Source: CAYMAZ01 sp964428185 (lineage in GTDB: Bacteria; Bacteroidota; Bacteroidia; Bacteroidales; DTU049). From it: DNA of 57,523 nucleotides. The stretch lies in the NCBI GenBank assembly GCA_964428185.1, contig CAYRXH010000007.1:1-57523 (forward strand), in the 5' to 3' direction. The notes under the pieces were generated by a model. The model was not told where the DNA came from. It searched no databases and saw only the letters and a program-made list of their open reading frames with translations. Both the position numbers and the translations under genes were made by a program. Below, in pieces: positions 34,757 through 44,734 of this stretch (the stretch's first letter is position 1; every line of letters begins with the position of its first letter).

Positions 34757-35998
34757 ATGCTGTACTCAATTTTTGATTATCTGGACAAAGTATATGATCT
34801 TCCCGGTGCCGGAGTGTTTCAGTACATATCTTTCCGTTCGGCAATGGCAGCTCTTACCTCTTTGCTCATTACCTTGGTGTTTGGAAAACGACTTATAGGT
34901 TTTCTTAAAAAGAAGCAAATTGGAGAAGATATTAGAGATCTTGGTCTTGATGGTCAGTTATCCAAAAAAGGAACCCCTACAATGGGAGGTTTTGTTATAC
35001 TGGCAGGAATCATCATTCCAACCCTTCTTTTTGCGAAACTTAACAACGTCTATATTGTTCTCATGCTGGTAGCTACCGTATGGCTGGGTCTTATAGGATT
35101 TCTTGATGATTATATAAAAGTATTCAAAAAGGATAAAAAAGGGCTGCATGGGAGATTTAAAATCATCGGACAGATTGGTCTGGGATTAATTGTGGGATTA
35201 ACTCTTGTTTTTAATGAAAATGTGGTGATTAAGGAAAAGGCCAATGTTGACTCTGCAGTGGTTACAGCTGCTGAAGACGGGCAACAGAAGCTGGTTGTAA
35301 ACTTTAAGGAAGAAGCTAAATCAACAAAAACGACAATTCCCTTTTTTAAAAACAATGAATTTGATTATTTGCAGCTCATTTCTTGGATGGGGGCGGGAGT
35401 AGCAAATTATGCATGGATTCTGTTTGTCATTGTTGTCATTTTTATTGTTACAGCAGTTTCCAACAGTGTGAATCTTACTGACGGTCTTGATGGACTGGCG
35501 ACAGGAACATCGGCAATAGTAGGAGCAACCTTAGGTTTGCTTGCCTGGATTTCGGGCAACTATGTTTTTGCTGATTATCTTAACATTATGTATATCCCCA
35601 ATACAGGGGAGCTTGCAATTTTTATAAGTGCTTTTGTTGGTGCATGTTTAGGATTTATGTGGTATAACAGTTTTCCGGCTCAGGTTTTTATGGGGGATAC
35701 AGGAAGCCTTTCTTTGGGAGGAATTCTTGCTGTATTTGCCATTATCATCCGGAAAGAGCTTCTAATTCCGATTCTTTGTGGGGTGTTTTTTGCCGAAAGC
35801 CTTTCGGTTATGATACAGGTGTTCTGGTTTAAGATTACAAAGCGAAGAACTGGTCAAGGACGTAGAATTTTTCTCATGTCTCCACTGCATCATCATTATC
35901 AGAAGAAAGGATATCATGAGGCCAAAATTGTGATGCGATTTATGATCATCAGCATTGTTTTGGCAGTTTTAACTGTAGTAACTCTAAAACTTAGATAA
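34757..35998 (+). CDS. mraY: Phospho-MurNAc-pentapeptide translocase MraY
   Basis: MraY transfers phospho-MurNAc-pentapeptide to undecaprenyl phosphate to form lipid I. The 413-residue membrane protein has about ten helices and the family motifs KKGTPTMGGFVILAG, LIGFLDDYIKVFKKDKKGL (the Asp pair), NSVNLTDGLDGLATG and VFMGDTGSLSLGGILA, ending with PLHHHYQKKGYHE. A soluble insert between helices (about residues 155-195, rich in Lys and Glu) makes it longer than the roughly 360-residue E. coli protein. It starts three bases after murE. Confidence 0.96.
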   Translation: MLYSIFDYLDKVYDLPGAGVFQYISFRSAMAALTSLLITLVFGKRLIGFLKKKQIGEDIRDLGLDGQLSKKGTPTMGGFVILAGIIIPTLLFAKLNNVYIVLMLVATVWLGLIGFLDDYIKVFKKDKKGLHGRFKIIGQIGLGLIVGLTLVFNENVVIKEKANVDSAVVTAAEDGQQKLVVNFKEEAKSTKTTIPFFKNNEFDYLQLISWMGAGVANYAWILFVIVVIFIVTAVSNSVNLTDGLDGLATGTSAIVGATLGLLAWISGNYVFADYLNIMYIPNTGELAIFISAFVGACLGFMWYNSFPAQVFMGDTGSLSLGGILAVFAIIIRKELLIPILCGVFFAESLSVMIQVFWFKITKRRTGQGRRIFLMSPLHHHYQKKGYHEAKIVMRFMIISIVLAVLTVVTLKLR

Positions 35999-36002
35999 TA
36001 AT

Positions 36003-37343
36003 ATGGCAGAAAGAATCGTCATACTTGGTGGTGGAGAAAGTGGTGCAGGAGCAGCTGTGCTTGCAAAAGTGCAGGGGTATGATGTTTTTCTGTCTGATTC
36101 AGCGAAAATCAGGGAACAGTATTTTGATGTTTTAAAAAGATATCAAATTGAATTTGAATCTGGGAAACATACTCTGGGCAGGATTCTTAATGCAGACAGA
36201 ATAATTAAGAGTCCAGGCATTCCTGAAAATGTGGATGTGATGAGATTCATAAGAGATGAAGGGATTCCGGTGATTTCTGAAACAGAATTTGCAAGCACTT
36301 TTACTGATGCTACAATTATTGCAATTACAGGAAGTAATGGAAAAACAACAACAACATTACTGACTCATCATATATTAAAGAATGCAGGTTATAATGTGTC
36401 ACTGGCCGGAAATGTGGGAAAGAGTTTTGCAATGGAAGTAGCTACTTCATCTGCAGATTATTATGTGCTTGAAATCAGCAGCTTCCAGCTTGATGATTCA
36501 TTCTCTTTTGCACCTGATATTGCAGTTTTGCTCAACATTACTCCTGATCATCTAGACAGGTATGATTATTCTCTGGATAAATATGCTAACAGTAAATTAA
36601 GAATAAGCATGAATCTTAATGACAGCCAGTATTTGGTTTACTGTGCTGATGATCAAATGATTCAGAAAAAGATGATAGAATTACAACCCGGCGGTAGTCA
36701 TATTCCCTTTTCACTAAGGGGACAGATGTCTGAAAACGCAGCTTGGGTTGAGAACAATAAAATAATAATAGAAATAAATAAACACCGATTCGAAATGATA
36801 ATTGAACAATTAGCCTTACAGGGAAAACACAATTTGTATGATTCAATGGCCGCTGCCATTTCAGCCAAACTGCTGGATGTTAAAAATGCTGTCATCAAAG
36901 AAAGTCTTGGAGATTTTACAAATGTTGCACACAGGTTGGAAACAGTTGCCATGGTTCATGGGATTGAATTTGTTAACGACTCAAAGGCAACCAATGTTAA
37001 TTCTACATGGTATGCCCTGGAAAGTATCAACAGACAGATAATCTGGATTGCAGGAGGACAGGACAAGGGAAATGATTACAGTGAACTGGTTGAACTAGTC
37101 AGGAATAAAGTGAAAGTATTAATATGTTTGGGTGCAGATAATACAAAGCTGAAAAAATCCTTTCATGGAATTATTCCCCAAATTATGGAAACCACTTCAA
37201 TGTGGGAGGCAGTGAACATGGCATACAAAATGGGCACACAGGGGGATGTTGTTCTTTTATCTCCTGCATGTGCTAGCTTTGATCTGTTTGAAAACTATGA
37301 AGACAGAGGCAATCAGTTTAAACAGGCAGTAGTTAACCTTTAA
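36003..37343 (+). CDS. murD: UDP-MurNAc-L-Ala:D-Glu ligase
   Basis: MurD adds D-glutamate to UDP-MurNAc-L-alanine. The 446-residue protein has the N-terminal Rossmann-like start IVILGGGESGAGAAVLAK, the ATP loop IAITGSNGKTTTTLLTHHIL (about residues 111-130), ILNITPDHLDRYDYS and NDSKATNVNSTWYALES. The C-terminus shows LLSPACASFDLFENYEDRG, typical of MurD. It lies four bases after mraY in the same run. Confidence 0.95.
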   Translation: MAERIVILGGGESGAGAAVLAKVQGYDVFLSDSAKIREQYFDVLKRYQIEFESGKHTLGRILNADRIIKSPGIPENVDVMRFIRDEGIPVISETEFASTFTDATIIAITGSNGKTTTTLLTHHILKNAGYNVSLAGNVGKSFAMEVATSSADYYVLEISSFQLDDSFSFAPDIAVLLNITPDHLDRYDYSLDKYANSKLRISMNLNDSQYLVYCADDQMIQKKMIELQPGGSHIPFSLRGQMSENAAWVENNKIIIEINKHRFEMIIEQLALQGKHNLYDSMAAAISAKLLDVKNAVIKESLGDFTNVAHRLETVAMVHGIEFVNDSKATNVNSTWYALESINRQIIWIAGGQDKGNDYSELVELVRNKVKVLICLGADNTKLKKSFHGIIPQIMETTSMWEAVNMAYKMGTQGDVVLLSPACASFDLFENYEDRGNQFKQAVVNL

Positions 37344-37350
37344 ATAAAAT

Positions 37351-38511
37351 ATGAATAAAATTCTGGAATATATTAAAGGGGATAAGGTGATCTGGGTGGC
37401 AGTGATAATATTGTCTGTTTTGTCCATTCTGGCTGTTTACAGTTCCACAAGCACCCTTGCTTTCAGATTTAAAGATGGTAATACCGAATATTACATGTTA
37501 AAGCAATTAGGGCTGCTGTTGTTTGGTTTATTCCTTATGTATCTGGTGCATTTGGTGAAGTTTACATATTTTTCAAGAATATCTCAGCTCTTGTTGGTTG
37601 TTTCAGTTCCCCTGCTTATCTATACACTTCTAAGAGGTGCTGAATATAATGAAGCTTCCAGATGGATTACAATACCAGGGCTAAATTTAACATTTCAGAG
37701 TTCCGATCTTGCCAAGTTTGCACTTGTGATTTTTCTTTCACGGTCCATTGCTCTGAAAACAGGAAAATTACATGACTTTAACAGTATTTTTTATTCTTTG
37801 TTTCTACCTGTGTTTTTAGTTGTAGGATTAATTTTTCCGGCAAATAATTCAACTGCAGGGATTGTGCTTCTTATAAGCCTACTGTTGCTGTATTTCGGAG
37901 GTGTTCCAACAAAGACGCTTGCGAAGTTTACGGCTTTAACAATTATTGGATTGGTTGTTCTGTTGAGTTTTTTAATGCTTGTCACTCCAGAATCCACAAG
38001 AGTTAATACTTTGTTCAGCAGAATTGATAAATTTGTAAATCAAGACATCGAAGATGGCAGTCAGGAAGAGCAGGCTCTGATTGCTATTGCAAGTGGACGG
38101 ATGTTTGGTAAACTGCCAGGAAAAAGTACTCAAAAAAATATACTTCCAAATCCTTATTCTGATTTTATTTATGCATTTATTATTGAGGAATATGGTCTGT
38201 TTGGTGGGATTGTGGTGCTGTTGATGTATCTGATTATTCTTTACAGGGGCATTCGGATTGCAATTAGAGCACCGGGGACATTCAGCGGGCTGACAGCTCT
38301 GGGTATTACTCTGCTCATAGTCAGTCAGGCAATGATAAATATGCTGGTTGCTGTCAATTTATTCCCTGTTACCGGTCAGCCTTTACCACTTGTAAGTATG
38401 GGAGGAACATCAATACTTTTCACCTGTCTGTCACTGGGTATTTTGCTCAGCATCAGCCGTGAAGTTTATTCAAATCAGGAGGAACAAGTTCATGTTCAGA
38501 AAGCAGTATAA
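37351..38511 (+). CDS. ftsW: Septal peptidoglycan polymerase FtsW (SEDS family)
   Basis: FtsW is the septal glycosyltransferase that works with FtsI. The 386-residue protein has about ten membrane helices and SEDS features: SILAVYSSTSTLAFR near the start, GAEYNEASRWITIPGLNLTF, FQSSDLAKFALVIFLSR, and the C-terminal FPVTGQPLPLVSMGGTSILF. Position between murD and murG supports FtsW rather than RodA. Its end overlaps the murG start by about 20 bases, with an AGGAGG ribosome site at 38477-38482 inside ftsW. Confidence 0.93.
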   Translation: MNKILEYIKGDKVIWVAVIILSVLSILAVYSSTSTLAFRFKDGNTEYYMLKQLGLLLFGLFLMYLVHLVKFTYFSRISQLLLVVSVPLLIYTLLRGAEYNEASRWITIPGLNLTFQSSDLAKFALVIFLSRSIALKTGKLHDFNSIFYSLFLPVFLVVGLIFPANNSTAGIVLLISLLLLYFGGVPTKTLAKFTALTIIGLVVLLSFLMLVTPESTRVNTLFSRIDKFVNQDIEDGSQEEQALIAIASGRMFGKLPGKSTQKNILPNPYSDFIYAFIIEEYGLFGGIVVLLMYLIILYRGIRIAIRAPGTFSGLTALGITLLIVSQAMINMLVAVNLFPVTGQPLPLVSMGGTSILFTCLSLGILLSISREVYSNQEEQVHVQKAV

Positions 38512-39595
38512 AGTAATGATTGCCGGAGGTGGTACCGGGGGACATGTTTTTCCCGCTATTGCAATTGCCAGAGCTTTGCAGAGAATAGTTCCCGGTGTAA
38601 AAATATTGTTTGTTGGAGCAATAGGAAAAATGGAAATGGAAAAAGTGCCAGCAGCTGGTTTTGAGATAAGAGGACTTCCTATTGCCGGTATTAAAAGAAA
38701 GATCAGTTTAAAAAATCTGATTCTTCCATTTCGTTTGTTGCAATGTCTGCGAATGGCGAAGAAGTTAATCAGAGAATTTCAGCCGGATGTTGTTGTGGGA
38801 GTGGGAGGTTACGCCTCATGGCCGGTATCTCGTACTGCAGTCAGAAGAGGAATCCCGTTACTCATACAGGAACAAAATTCCTATCCCGGACTAACCAACA
38901 GAATGCTTGCAAAAAAGGCTTCAAAAGTTTGTGTTGCATATGCCGGTATGGAAAAATATTTCCCTCCTGAAAAAATTTATATCACCGGAAACCCTGTCAG
39001 ACCCGAAATAAAAAATATTGCTGATAAGCATGATGAAGCGGTTGAGTTTTTTAATTTCAGAAAAGAGGATTCTATATTACTTGTTGTTGGTGGAAGTCTT
39101 GGTGCATTGACAATCAACCAGTCTGTGCATGCTGCACTTGAACTGTTTTCATCAAAGGGGATTCAGCTTATCTGGCAAACAGGAAGCTATTATTATGATA
39201 GTGCATTAAAAGCTGTTGCTGAATATCAAAATAACAGATTTCAGGTCTATAAGTTCATTGAACGTATGGATCTGGCTTATGCTGCAGCTGATGTTATTGT
39301 ATCCCGGGCAGGTGCAATTGCAGTGTCAGAACTGTGTCTTGTCCGGAAACCGGTCATACTGATTCCTTCACCAAATGTTGCTGAAGACCATCAAACAAAA
39401 AATGCACAGGCACTAGTGAATGCAAATGCAGGAATTCTAATTCTGGATAATGAAGCTGTTGAAAAGTTGGGCAGCCAGGTTTTGGATTTGTTTTTTGATG
39501 AAGAGAAAAGAATTAAGCTTCAGCTTGAAATTGCAAGACTTGGATTTGATAATGCTGATGAAACTATTGTTCACGAAATTGTAGGATTGTTTTAA
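38492..39595 (+). CDS. murG: Lipid II synthase MurG (GlcNAc transferase)
   Basis: MurG adds N-acetylglucosamine to lipid I on the inner face of the membrane. From the ATG at 38492 the protein is 367 residues. It shows the glycine-rich VMIAGGGTGGHVFPAIAIAR, VVGVGGYASWPVSRTA, IQEQNSYPGLTNRML, ILLVVGGSLGALTINQSVH and the donor site VSRAGAIAVSELCL. An unusually clear AGGAGG ribosome site lies ten bases upstream. The stop overlaps the murC start by one base. Confidence 0.95.
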   Translation: MFRKQYKVMIAGGGTGGHVFPAIAIARALQRIVPGVKILFVGAIGKMEMEKVPAAGFEIRGLPIAGIKRKISLKNLILPFRLLQCLRMAKKLIREFQPDVVVGVGGYASWPVSRTAVRRGIPLLIQEQNSYPGLTNRMLAKKASKVCVAYAGMEKYFPPEKIYITGNPVRPEIKNIADKHDEAVEFFNFRKEDSILLVVGGSLGALTINQSVHAALELFSSKGIQLIWQTGSYYYDSALKAVAEYQNNRFQVYKFIERMDLAYAAADVIVSRAGAIAVSELCLVRKPVILIPSPNVAEDHQTKNAQALVNANAGILILDNEAVEKLGSQVLDLFFDEEKRIKLQLEIARLGFDNADETIVHEIVGLF

Positions 39596-40968
39596 TGAAA
39601 GGAGAGATTAATTATCGGTCAGTTTATTTTCTCGGAATCGGAGGAATCGGAATGAGTGCTCTTGCAAGGTATTATGCTGCAGCAGGCGTGAAGGTGTCAG
39701 GATATGACAAAACTTCAACCGCACTGACAACCATGTTGCAGAATGAAGGAATAGATGTGCACTTTAATCCTGACATAAAACGTATTCCTGAAGATGTGGA
39801 ATTGGTGATTTATACTCCTGCAGTTCCGCGGGATAATGAGGAATTCAAATATTTTTCTGAGTCAGGGATTCCAATGATCAAACGCTCAAAGGCAATGGCA
39901 GATCTTGTGAATACAAGATTTTGTATTGCTGTGGCCGGCACTCACGGCAAAACATCCATCTCATCAATAACAACCCATATTTTAAAAACTTCAGGAAAAA
40001 GGGTGCTTGCTTTCGTGGGGGGACTAATGAAAAACTACGAAAAGAATCTGATTTTTTCAGCTGATCCTGAAGTATGTATTGTTGAAGCAGACGAATATGA
40101 CCGTTCGTTCCTGAACCTGACGCCTGATGTTGCTGTAATTTCTGCCATTGATTCAGATCATCTTGATATATACGGGAATTTTGATAACCTCGAAGAAGCC
40201 TTTCAGCAGTTTGCATCTCAGGTAAAACCCGGTGGATCGATAGTAACCCAACAGAAAGTCAATATAAAAAATTCTGAACACAAGGTGTTTAAGTATGGGA
40301 TTCATTGCAAAGAGGGACTATATGCAGAAAATATTCGATTTGCTGATGGTGAATATTCCTTTGATATCTGTGATGAAAACGGAGCATTGCTTAAGGATGT
40401 CTTGTTCCCATTTGCAGGAATTCATAATGTGGAGAATGCATTGGCAGCAACGAGGGCGGCAATGCTTGCGGGAGTTGATACTGACGTTATACAAAGGGCT
40501 CTGGCTGATTTTAAAGGGATTCACAGGAGATTTGAATTCAGAATTCAACAAGCTGATCTAGTGTATATTGATGATTATGCACATCATCCAAGAGAAATTG
40601 ATGCACTTATTCAGGGTGTCCGTGGTTTGTATCCCGGAATTCCTGTTACAGGCATATTTCAACCACATTTGTTTTCAAGGACTGCTGACTTTGCTGATGA
40701 ATTTGCCCGAAGCCTAGAACAACTTGATGTTGTTATTGTGACAGATATTTATCCTGCACGAGAAAAACCATTGCCAGGTATTGATGCTCACTTTTTACTT
40801 GATAAAATCAATCATTTCCAAAAGCATTATTCCAAAAAGGAAGATTTAACCACACTGATTTCTGTGATTAAGCCCAAAATACTCCTTACTATTGGAGCTG
40901 GCGATATCGATCAGATGGTGTGTCCAATAGAAAAAGTGCTTGTATCAATGAAGGAGGACACAAAATGA
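39595..40968 (+). CDS. murC: UDP-MurNAc:L-alanine ligase
   Basis: MurC adds L-alanine to UDP-MurNAc, the first stem-peptide step. The 457-residue protein shows YFLGIGGIGMSALARYYAAA at the start, the ATP loop VAGTHGKTSISSITTHIL (about residues 105-122), VEADEYDRSFLNL, YIDDYAHHPREIDALIQG and FQPHLFSRTADFADEFA. It overlaps murG by one base and ftsQ by four (ATGA), so coupling continues through the run. Confidence 0.96.
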   Translation: MKGEINYRSVYFLGIGGIGMSALARYYAAAGVKVSGYDKTSTALTTMLQNEGIDVHFNPDIKRIPEDVELVIYTPAVPRDNEEFKYFSESGIPMIKRSKAMADLVNTRFCIAVAGTHGKTSISSITTHILKTSGKRVLAFVGGLMKNYEKNLIFSADPEVCIVEADEYDRSFLNLTPDVAVISAIDSDHLDIYGNFDNLEEAFQQFASQVKPGGSIVTQQKVNIKNSEHKVFKYGIHCKEGLYAENIRFADGEYSFDICDENGALLKDVLFPFAGIHNVENALAATRAAMLAGVDTDVIQRALADFKGIHRRFEFRIQQADLVYIDDYAHHPREIDALIQGVRGLYPGIPVTGIFQPHLFSRTADFADEFARSLEQLDVVIVTDIYPAREKPLPGIDAHFLLDKINHFQKHYSKKEDLTTLISVIKPKILLTIGAGDIDQMVCPIEKVLVSMKEDTK

Positions 40969-41783
40969 TAAAGAGAGGGAGGATAATTATCTTTGTGCTT
41001 ATCATTATTGCACTGATTGTTTTTTTCAGGAGCAGGATCAGTCATTATGACAGTACTGTTTGTGCTGAGTTTAAAATCGAATTTGTGAATGCTGATTCTT
41101 TATCATTCATAACACCTGAATCAGTCAGAAGCGATGTGAGATCTGGATATCAGGCAATTGATGGATCAAAAATGAGTGATATTGACCTGAATAAAATCAG
41201 AGAAGTAATTGCTGCCAACCCATACGTGAGTAGTGTGAGTGTGTTCAAGTCCCTTGATGCTGTAATTACAGCTGAAATCGTTTTAAGAGAACCACTGATG
41301 AGGGTGTTTGATAACAACGGGAATAGTTATTTGGTTGACAGAAAAGGAGAGATGATGCCAGTTCCTTACAATCATTCATATTTTCTGGTTTGTTTAACCG
41401 GTTGTGTTCCGGATTTCTCTCCCTCTTTGTTCGGTAAGGAAATCAGGCATCTGGAACTGAATTCAAACGATGGAAGTGAGGCTTTGAATGCTGCCTGGAT
41501 GATTGCTTCTGTGCTTGATGCTGATGAGATTTTCTCTCAGATGATCTCTCAGATCCATATTATTCAGCCTGATTCAATTGAACTGATTCCAGCGATAGGG
41601 GATTTCATAATTCAGTTTGGAAAACCTGACGAACTGGAAGAAAAGATCGAAAAACTGAAAATATTATATTCAGAAATTATTCCTTATGTTGATATGAATC
41701 AATATGCAGGTGTTGATATTACCATAAAAAATCAATTTGTATTTCAAAAAAAAAGATTATATGAAACAGAAAGAGAACAATAA
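40965..41783 (+). CDS. ftsQ: Cell division protein FtsQ/DivIB
   Basis: The 272-residue protein has a short basic N-terminus, one membrane helix (about residues 6-22, IIIFVLIIIALIVFF) and a periplasmic part with a POTRA-like region (SDIDLNKIREVIAANPYV) and a FtsQ domain (VVLREPLMRVF-like segment IVLREPLMRVFDNNGN). Position between murC and ftsA is standard. Overall identity to model FtsQ is low, so the name rests on layout and position. A GGAGG ribosome site lies just upstream within murC. Confidence 0.88.
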   Translation: MIKRGRIIIFVLIIIALIVFFRSRISHYDSTVCAEFKIEFVNADSLSFITPESVRSDVRSGYQAIDGSKMSDIDLNKIREVIAANPYVSSVSVFKSLDAVITAEIVLREPLMRVFDNNGNSYLVDRKGEMMPVPYNHSYFLVCLTGCVPDFSPSLFGKEIRHLELNSNDGSEALNAAWMIASVLDADEIFSQMISQIHIIQPDSIELIPAIGDFIIQFGKPDELEEKIEKLKILYSEIIPYVDMNQYAGVDITIKNQFVFQKKRLYETEREQ

Positions 41784-43050
41784 ATTGAGTGATGAAATTA
41801 TTGTTGGACTGGATATCGGGACAACAAAAATTGCTGCCATGGTTGGGCAGATGAATGAAAACGGCAAGCTTGAGATTCTTGGTTATGGACACAGGGAATC
41901 GCATGGTGTAAAACGTGGGGTGGTGAACAATATTGAAAGGACTGTTGAATCCATTGGACAGGCTATTGAATCGGCCAGCCAGATGTCAAAAGTTGATATT
42001 CATACTGTTCATGTAGGAATTGCCGGCCAGCACATCAGAAGTTTACAACATAAGGGAAGTATTATCAGGAACAGCCTTGAAGAGGAAATCAGCAGAATGG
42101 ACATTCTGACACTTACCCAGAACATGTACAAGCTTGTGATGCAGCCGGGAGAAGAAATATTGCATGTGATTCCGCAGGAATTCATTGTTGACAAGGAACA
42201 GGGTATCAAAGATCCCGTGGGGATGTCAGGAATTTGTCTGGAAGCCAATTTTCACATAATTACAGGACAGGTGGCTGCTGCAAAAAATCTTGAACGTTGT
42301 GTGAATAAGGCAAATTTAGAAATGAGTTCAATTATGCTGGAACCACTGGCTTCAGCCGAGGCTGTTCTTAGTGAAGAGGAAAAAGAAGCTGGTGTGGCAT
42401 TGGTTGACATTGGTGGTGGAACTACTGATATTGCAGTGTTTCAGGAAGGAATTCTGAGACATACTGCTGTCATCCCTTTGGGAGGAGATATTGTGACAGA
42501 TGATGTCAAGGAGGGTTGTACTATTTTAAAATATCAGGCTGAAGCTTTGAAGATTAAATTTGGGTCAGCGTTGGCCAGTGAAAACAGAGTTGATGAAATT
42601 GTTGCTATTCCCGGTCTGAGAGGGAGAGAACCAAAGGAAATTTCACTTCGTAATCTGGCAGGCATCATTCAGGCCCGGATGGAAGAAATAATTGAACAGG
42701 TGTATTATGAGATCAAGAATTCTGGATACGAAAAGAAACTCATAGGTGGGATTGTTCTTACGGGAGGTGGATCTATGGTGCGTCATTTGCCACAGTTAAC
42801 TCAGTTTATGACAGGTCTGGATACCAGAATTGGCTTGCCTCAGGAACATCTTTCAGCAACTGTTCAAAAGGAAATTATTTCTCCCATGTATGCAACTACA
42901 ATTGGTCTTGTTCTCAAAGGTTTTGAACGATTGGCAGATGAAAATCTCAGACAGCAGAAGGGGATAAAAAAAACACAAAAATCAGGAAAGTCAATTTTTT
43001 CAAGACTCTTTGACAAGGGAAAGGGCTTTTTTGATGAGGATATTGAATAG
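41761..43050 (+). CDS. ftsA: Cell division protein FtsA
   Basis: FtsA is the actin-like protein that ties FtsZ to the membrane. From the Met at 41761 the protein is 429 residues. It shows IIVGLDIGTTKIAAMVGQM (phosphate 1), an SHS2/1C region, VALVDIGGGTTDIAVFQEG (phosphate 2), and GGIVLTGGGSMVRHLPQLTQ (adenosine loop). The C-terminus ends in a short segment with aromatic residues (SIFSRLFDKGKGFFDED) that could be the amphipathic membrane anchor. It overlaps the ftsQ end by 23 bases. Confidence 0.95.
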   Translation: MKQKENNKLSDEIIVGLDIGTTKIAAMVGQMNENGKLEILGYGHRESHGVKRGVVNNIERTVESIGQAIESASQMSKVDIHTVHVGIAGQHIRSLQHKGSIIRNSLEEEISRMDILTLTQNMYKLVMQPGEEILHVIPQEFIVDKEQGIKDPVGMSGICLEANFHIITGQVAAAKNLERCVNKANLEMSSIMLEPLASAEAVLSEEEKEAGVALVDIGGGTTDIAVFQEGILRHTAVIPLGGDIVTDDVKEGCTILKYQAEALKIKFGSALASENRVDEIVAIPGLRGREPKEISLRNLAGIIQARMEEIIEQVYYEIKNSGYEKKLIGGIVLTGGGSMVRHLPQLTQFMTGLDTRIGLPQEHLSATVQKEIISPMYATTIGLVLKGFERLADENLRQQKGIKKTQKSGKSIFSRLFDKGKGFFDEDIE

Positions 43051-43073
43051 TGTAATTTGGTTGGATATTAACA

Positions 43074-43081
43074 TACGTTTG
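43074..43081 (+). promoter_or_regulatory. Possible internal promoter -7 box for ftsZ
   Basis: TACGTTTG matches TAnnTTTG in the 108-base ftsA-ftsZ gap, 77 bases before ftsZ. It would allow extra ftsZ expression. The leader is longer than for other boxes here. Confidence 0.33.
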
Positions 43082-43158
43082 TGGAAAAAAAAAGTGAATT
43101 CAATTTGGTAATTATTAATTAAAAGTTAATTTTAAAACGCAAATAAAAGGGGGTACCT

Positions 43159-44724
43159 ATGGATTTTGAAAGGATCAGATCGTCTATCATTAAAGTTGTT
43201 GGTATTGGCGGTGGTGGCTGCAATGCCGTGAATCATATGCACAGTCAGGGGATTCAGGGTGTTGATTTTGTGGTGTGCAATACTGATGTGCAGTCACTTG
43301 AAGCCAGTGCTGTTATGAATAAAATTCAGCTCGGTGCAGGACTTACCGATGGTCTTGGTGCTGGTAATGATCCTTCAGCAGGGAAAAATGCTGCACTTGA
43401 ATCCATTGAGGATATTAAGGAAATGTTTGAAAACAATACAAAGATGATCTTTGTCACTGCAGGAATGGGTGGCGGTACCGGAACCGGCGCAGCTCCGGTT
43501 ATTGCCCAGGTGGCCCGCGAAATGGAAATTCTCACTGTTGGAATCGTTACAGTACCATTCTCTTTTGAAGGAAGAAAACGCAAAATTCAGGCGCAGGAAG
43601 GAATTGCCGAGCTGAGAAATCATGTTGATTCCCTGATAATTATTTGCAATGATAAACTCAGACAGTTATTCGGAAATTTAAAGCTTTCTGATGCCTTTGC
43701 CCGTGCCGATAATGTTTTAACAACTGCAGCAAAAGGAATTGCTGAAATAATCACTGTCACAGGGTATGTGAATGTTGACTTCGAGGATGTTAAAACGGTC
43801 ATGAAAGACAGTGGTGTGGCTATCATGGGAATTGGAATTTCTGAAGGTGAAAACAGAGCACTGAAGGCTGCAGAAATGGCACTGAACTCTCCTTTGCTGA
43901 ATGATAATAATATCAAGGGAGCGAAGAACATTTTGCTTTACATTTCCAGTGGAAATGACGAAATTGCAATGGATGAACTGGCAGATATCACTGATTATAT
44001 TCAGGATGAAGCAGGACTTGAAACCAATATTATCTGGGGAAACAGCACAGATGAATCACTTGGAAATAAAATCAGTGTCATTCTTGTTGCTGCAGGATTT
44101 GATTCCGCTTCCAACGAAATCTATACTGGAAACGATTCGGATATAGAAAAAACACTGAAAAAGCATATTCTAAATACTAGTCTTGATGAACCAAATGTGA
44201 CAGATAATCAGGATCCCATGCTGGATTTTGAAGTGCAGAAAAAGGAAGATTATTCTGTAAGTATCAAGACTCAGGAGCCTGTGACTCCAAGTAAGAAGTA
44301 TGATCTTTTTGAAGATAGTCTCGCAACCCAAAGTCAGCTTGAGAATGAGGATTCAGGAAATGTTTTTGAACTGTCAGTGAGTGGCAAGGAAGAAACAAAC
44401 CAAAGCAAACTGGATTTTGAACTTAGAAAAATTGATCAGCCAGTTGAGGATAGTAAATTTCTTTCTGAGAAAAAGGAAGATCCTCCAGCATTGAAGACAC
44501 AACAGGAGAGAATTAATAAACTCAAAGACCTGAGTATGAAGATCAGAACCGGTGAAGGACTGGAAGAAATTGAAAATCAACCTGCGTATGTACGCAGGGG
44601 AATGGATTTTACTCAAACCAATCCATCTGATCAGACTGAGATATCTGATGCATCGGTTACAGTGACTGCCACAGGAATTCAGATCAATAAAGGGAATTCA
44701 TTTTTGCATGATAATGTTGATTAA
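43159..44724 (+). CDS. ftsZ: Cell division protein FtsZ
   Basis: FtsZ is the tubulin-like GTPase that forms the division ring. The 521-residue protein has VVGIGGGGCNAVNHMH, the tubulin signature GMGGGTGTGAAPVIAQVA (about residues 102-119) and the T7 region NVDFEDVKTVM. The GTPase core ends around residue 320. The next 170 or so residues are a long, charged, low-complexity linker, longer than in E. coli. A conserved-type end peptide (QPAYVRRGMDF) is followed by 40 extra residues. A purine-rich AAAAGGGGGT before the start is a stronger ribosome site than most here. Confidence 0.97.
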   Translation: MDFERIRSSIIKVVGIGGGGCNAVNHMHSQGIQGVDFVVCNTDVQSLEASAVMNKIQLGAGLTDGLGAGNDPSAGKNAALESIEDIKEMFENNTKMIFVTAGMGGGTGTGAAPVIAQVAREMEILTVGIVTVPFSFEGRKRKIQAQEGIAELRNHVDSLIIICNDKLRQLFGNLKLSDAFARADNVLTTAAKGIAEIITVTGYVNVDFEDVKTVMKDSGVAIMGIGISEGENRALKAAEMALNSPLLNDNNIKGAKNILLYISSGNDEIAMDELADITDYIQDEAGLETNIIWGNSTDESLGNKISVILVAAGFDSASNEIYTGNDSDIEKTLKKHILNTSLDEPNVTDNQDPMLDFEVQKKEDYSVSIKTQEPVTPSKKYDLFEDSLATQSQLENEDSGNVFELSVSGKEETNQSKLDFELRKIDQPVEDSKFLSEKKEDPPALKTQQERINKLKDLSMKIRTGEGLEEIENQPAYVRRGMDFTQTNPSDQTEISDASVTVTATGIQINKGNSFLHDNVD

Positions 44725-44734
44725 AGATTGAACA

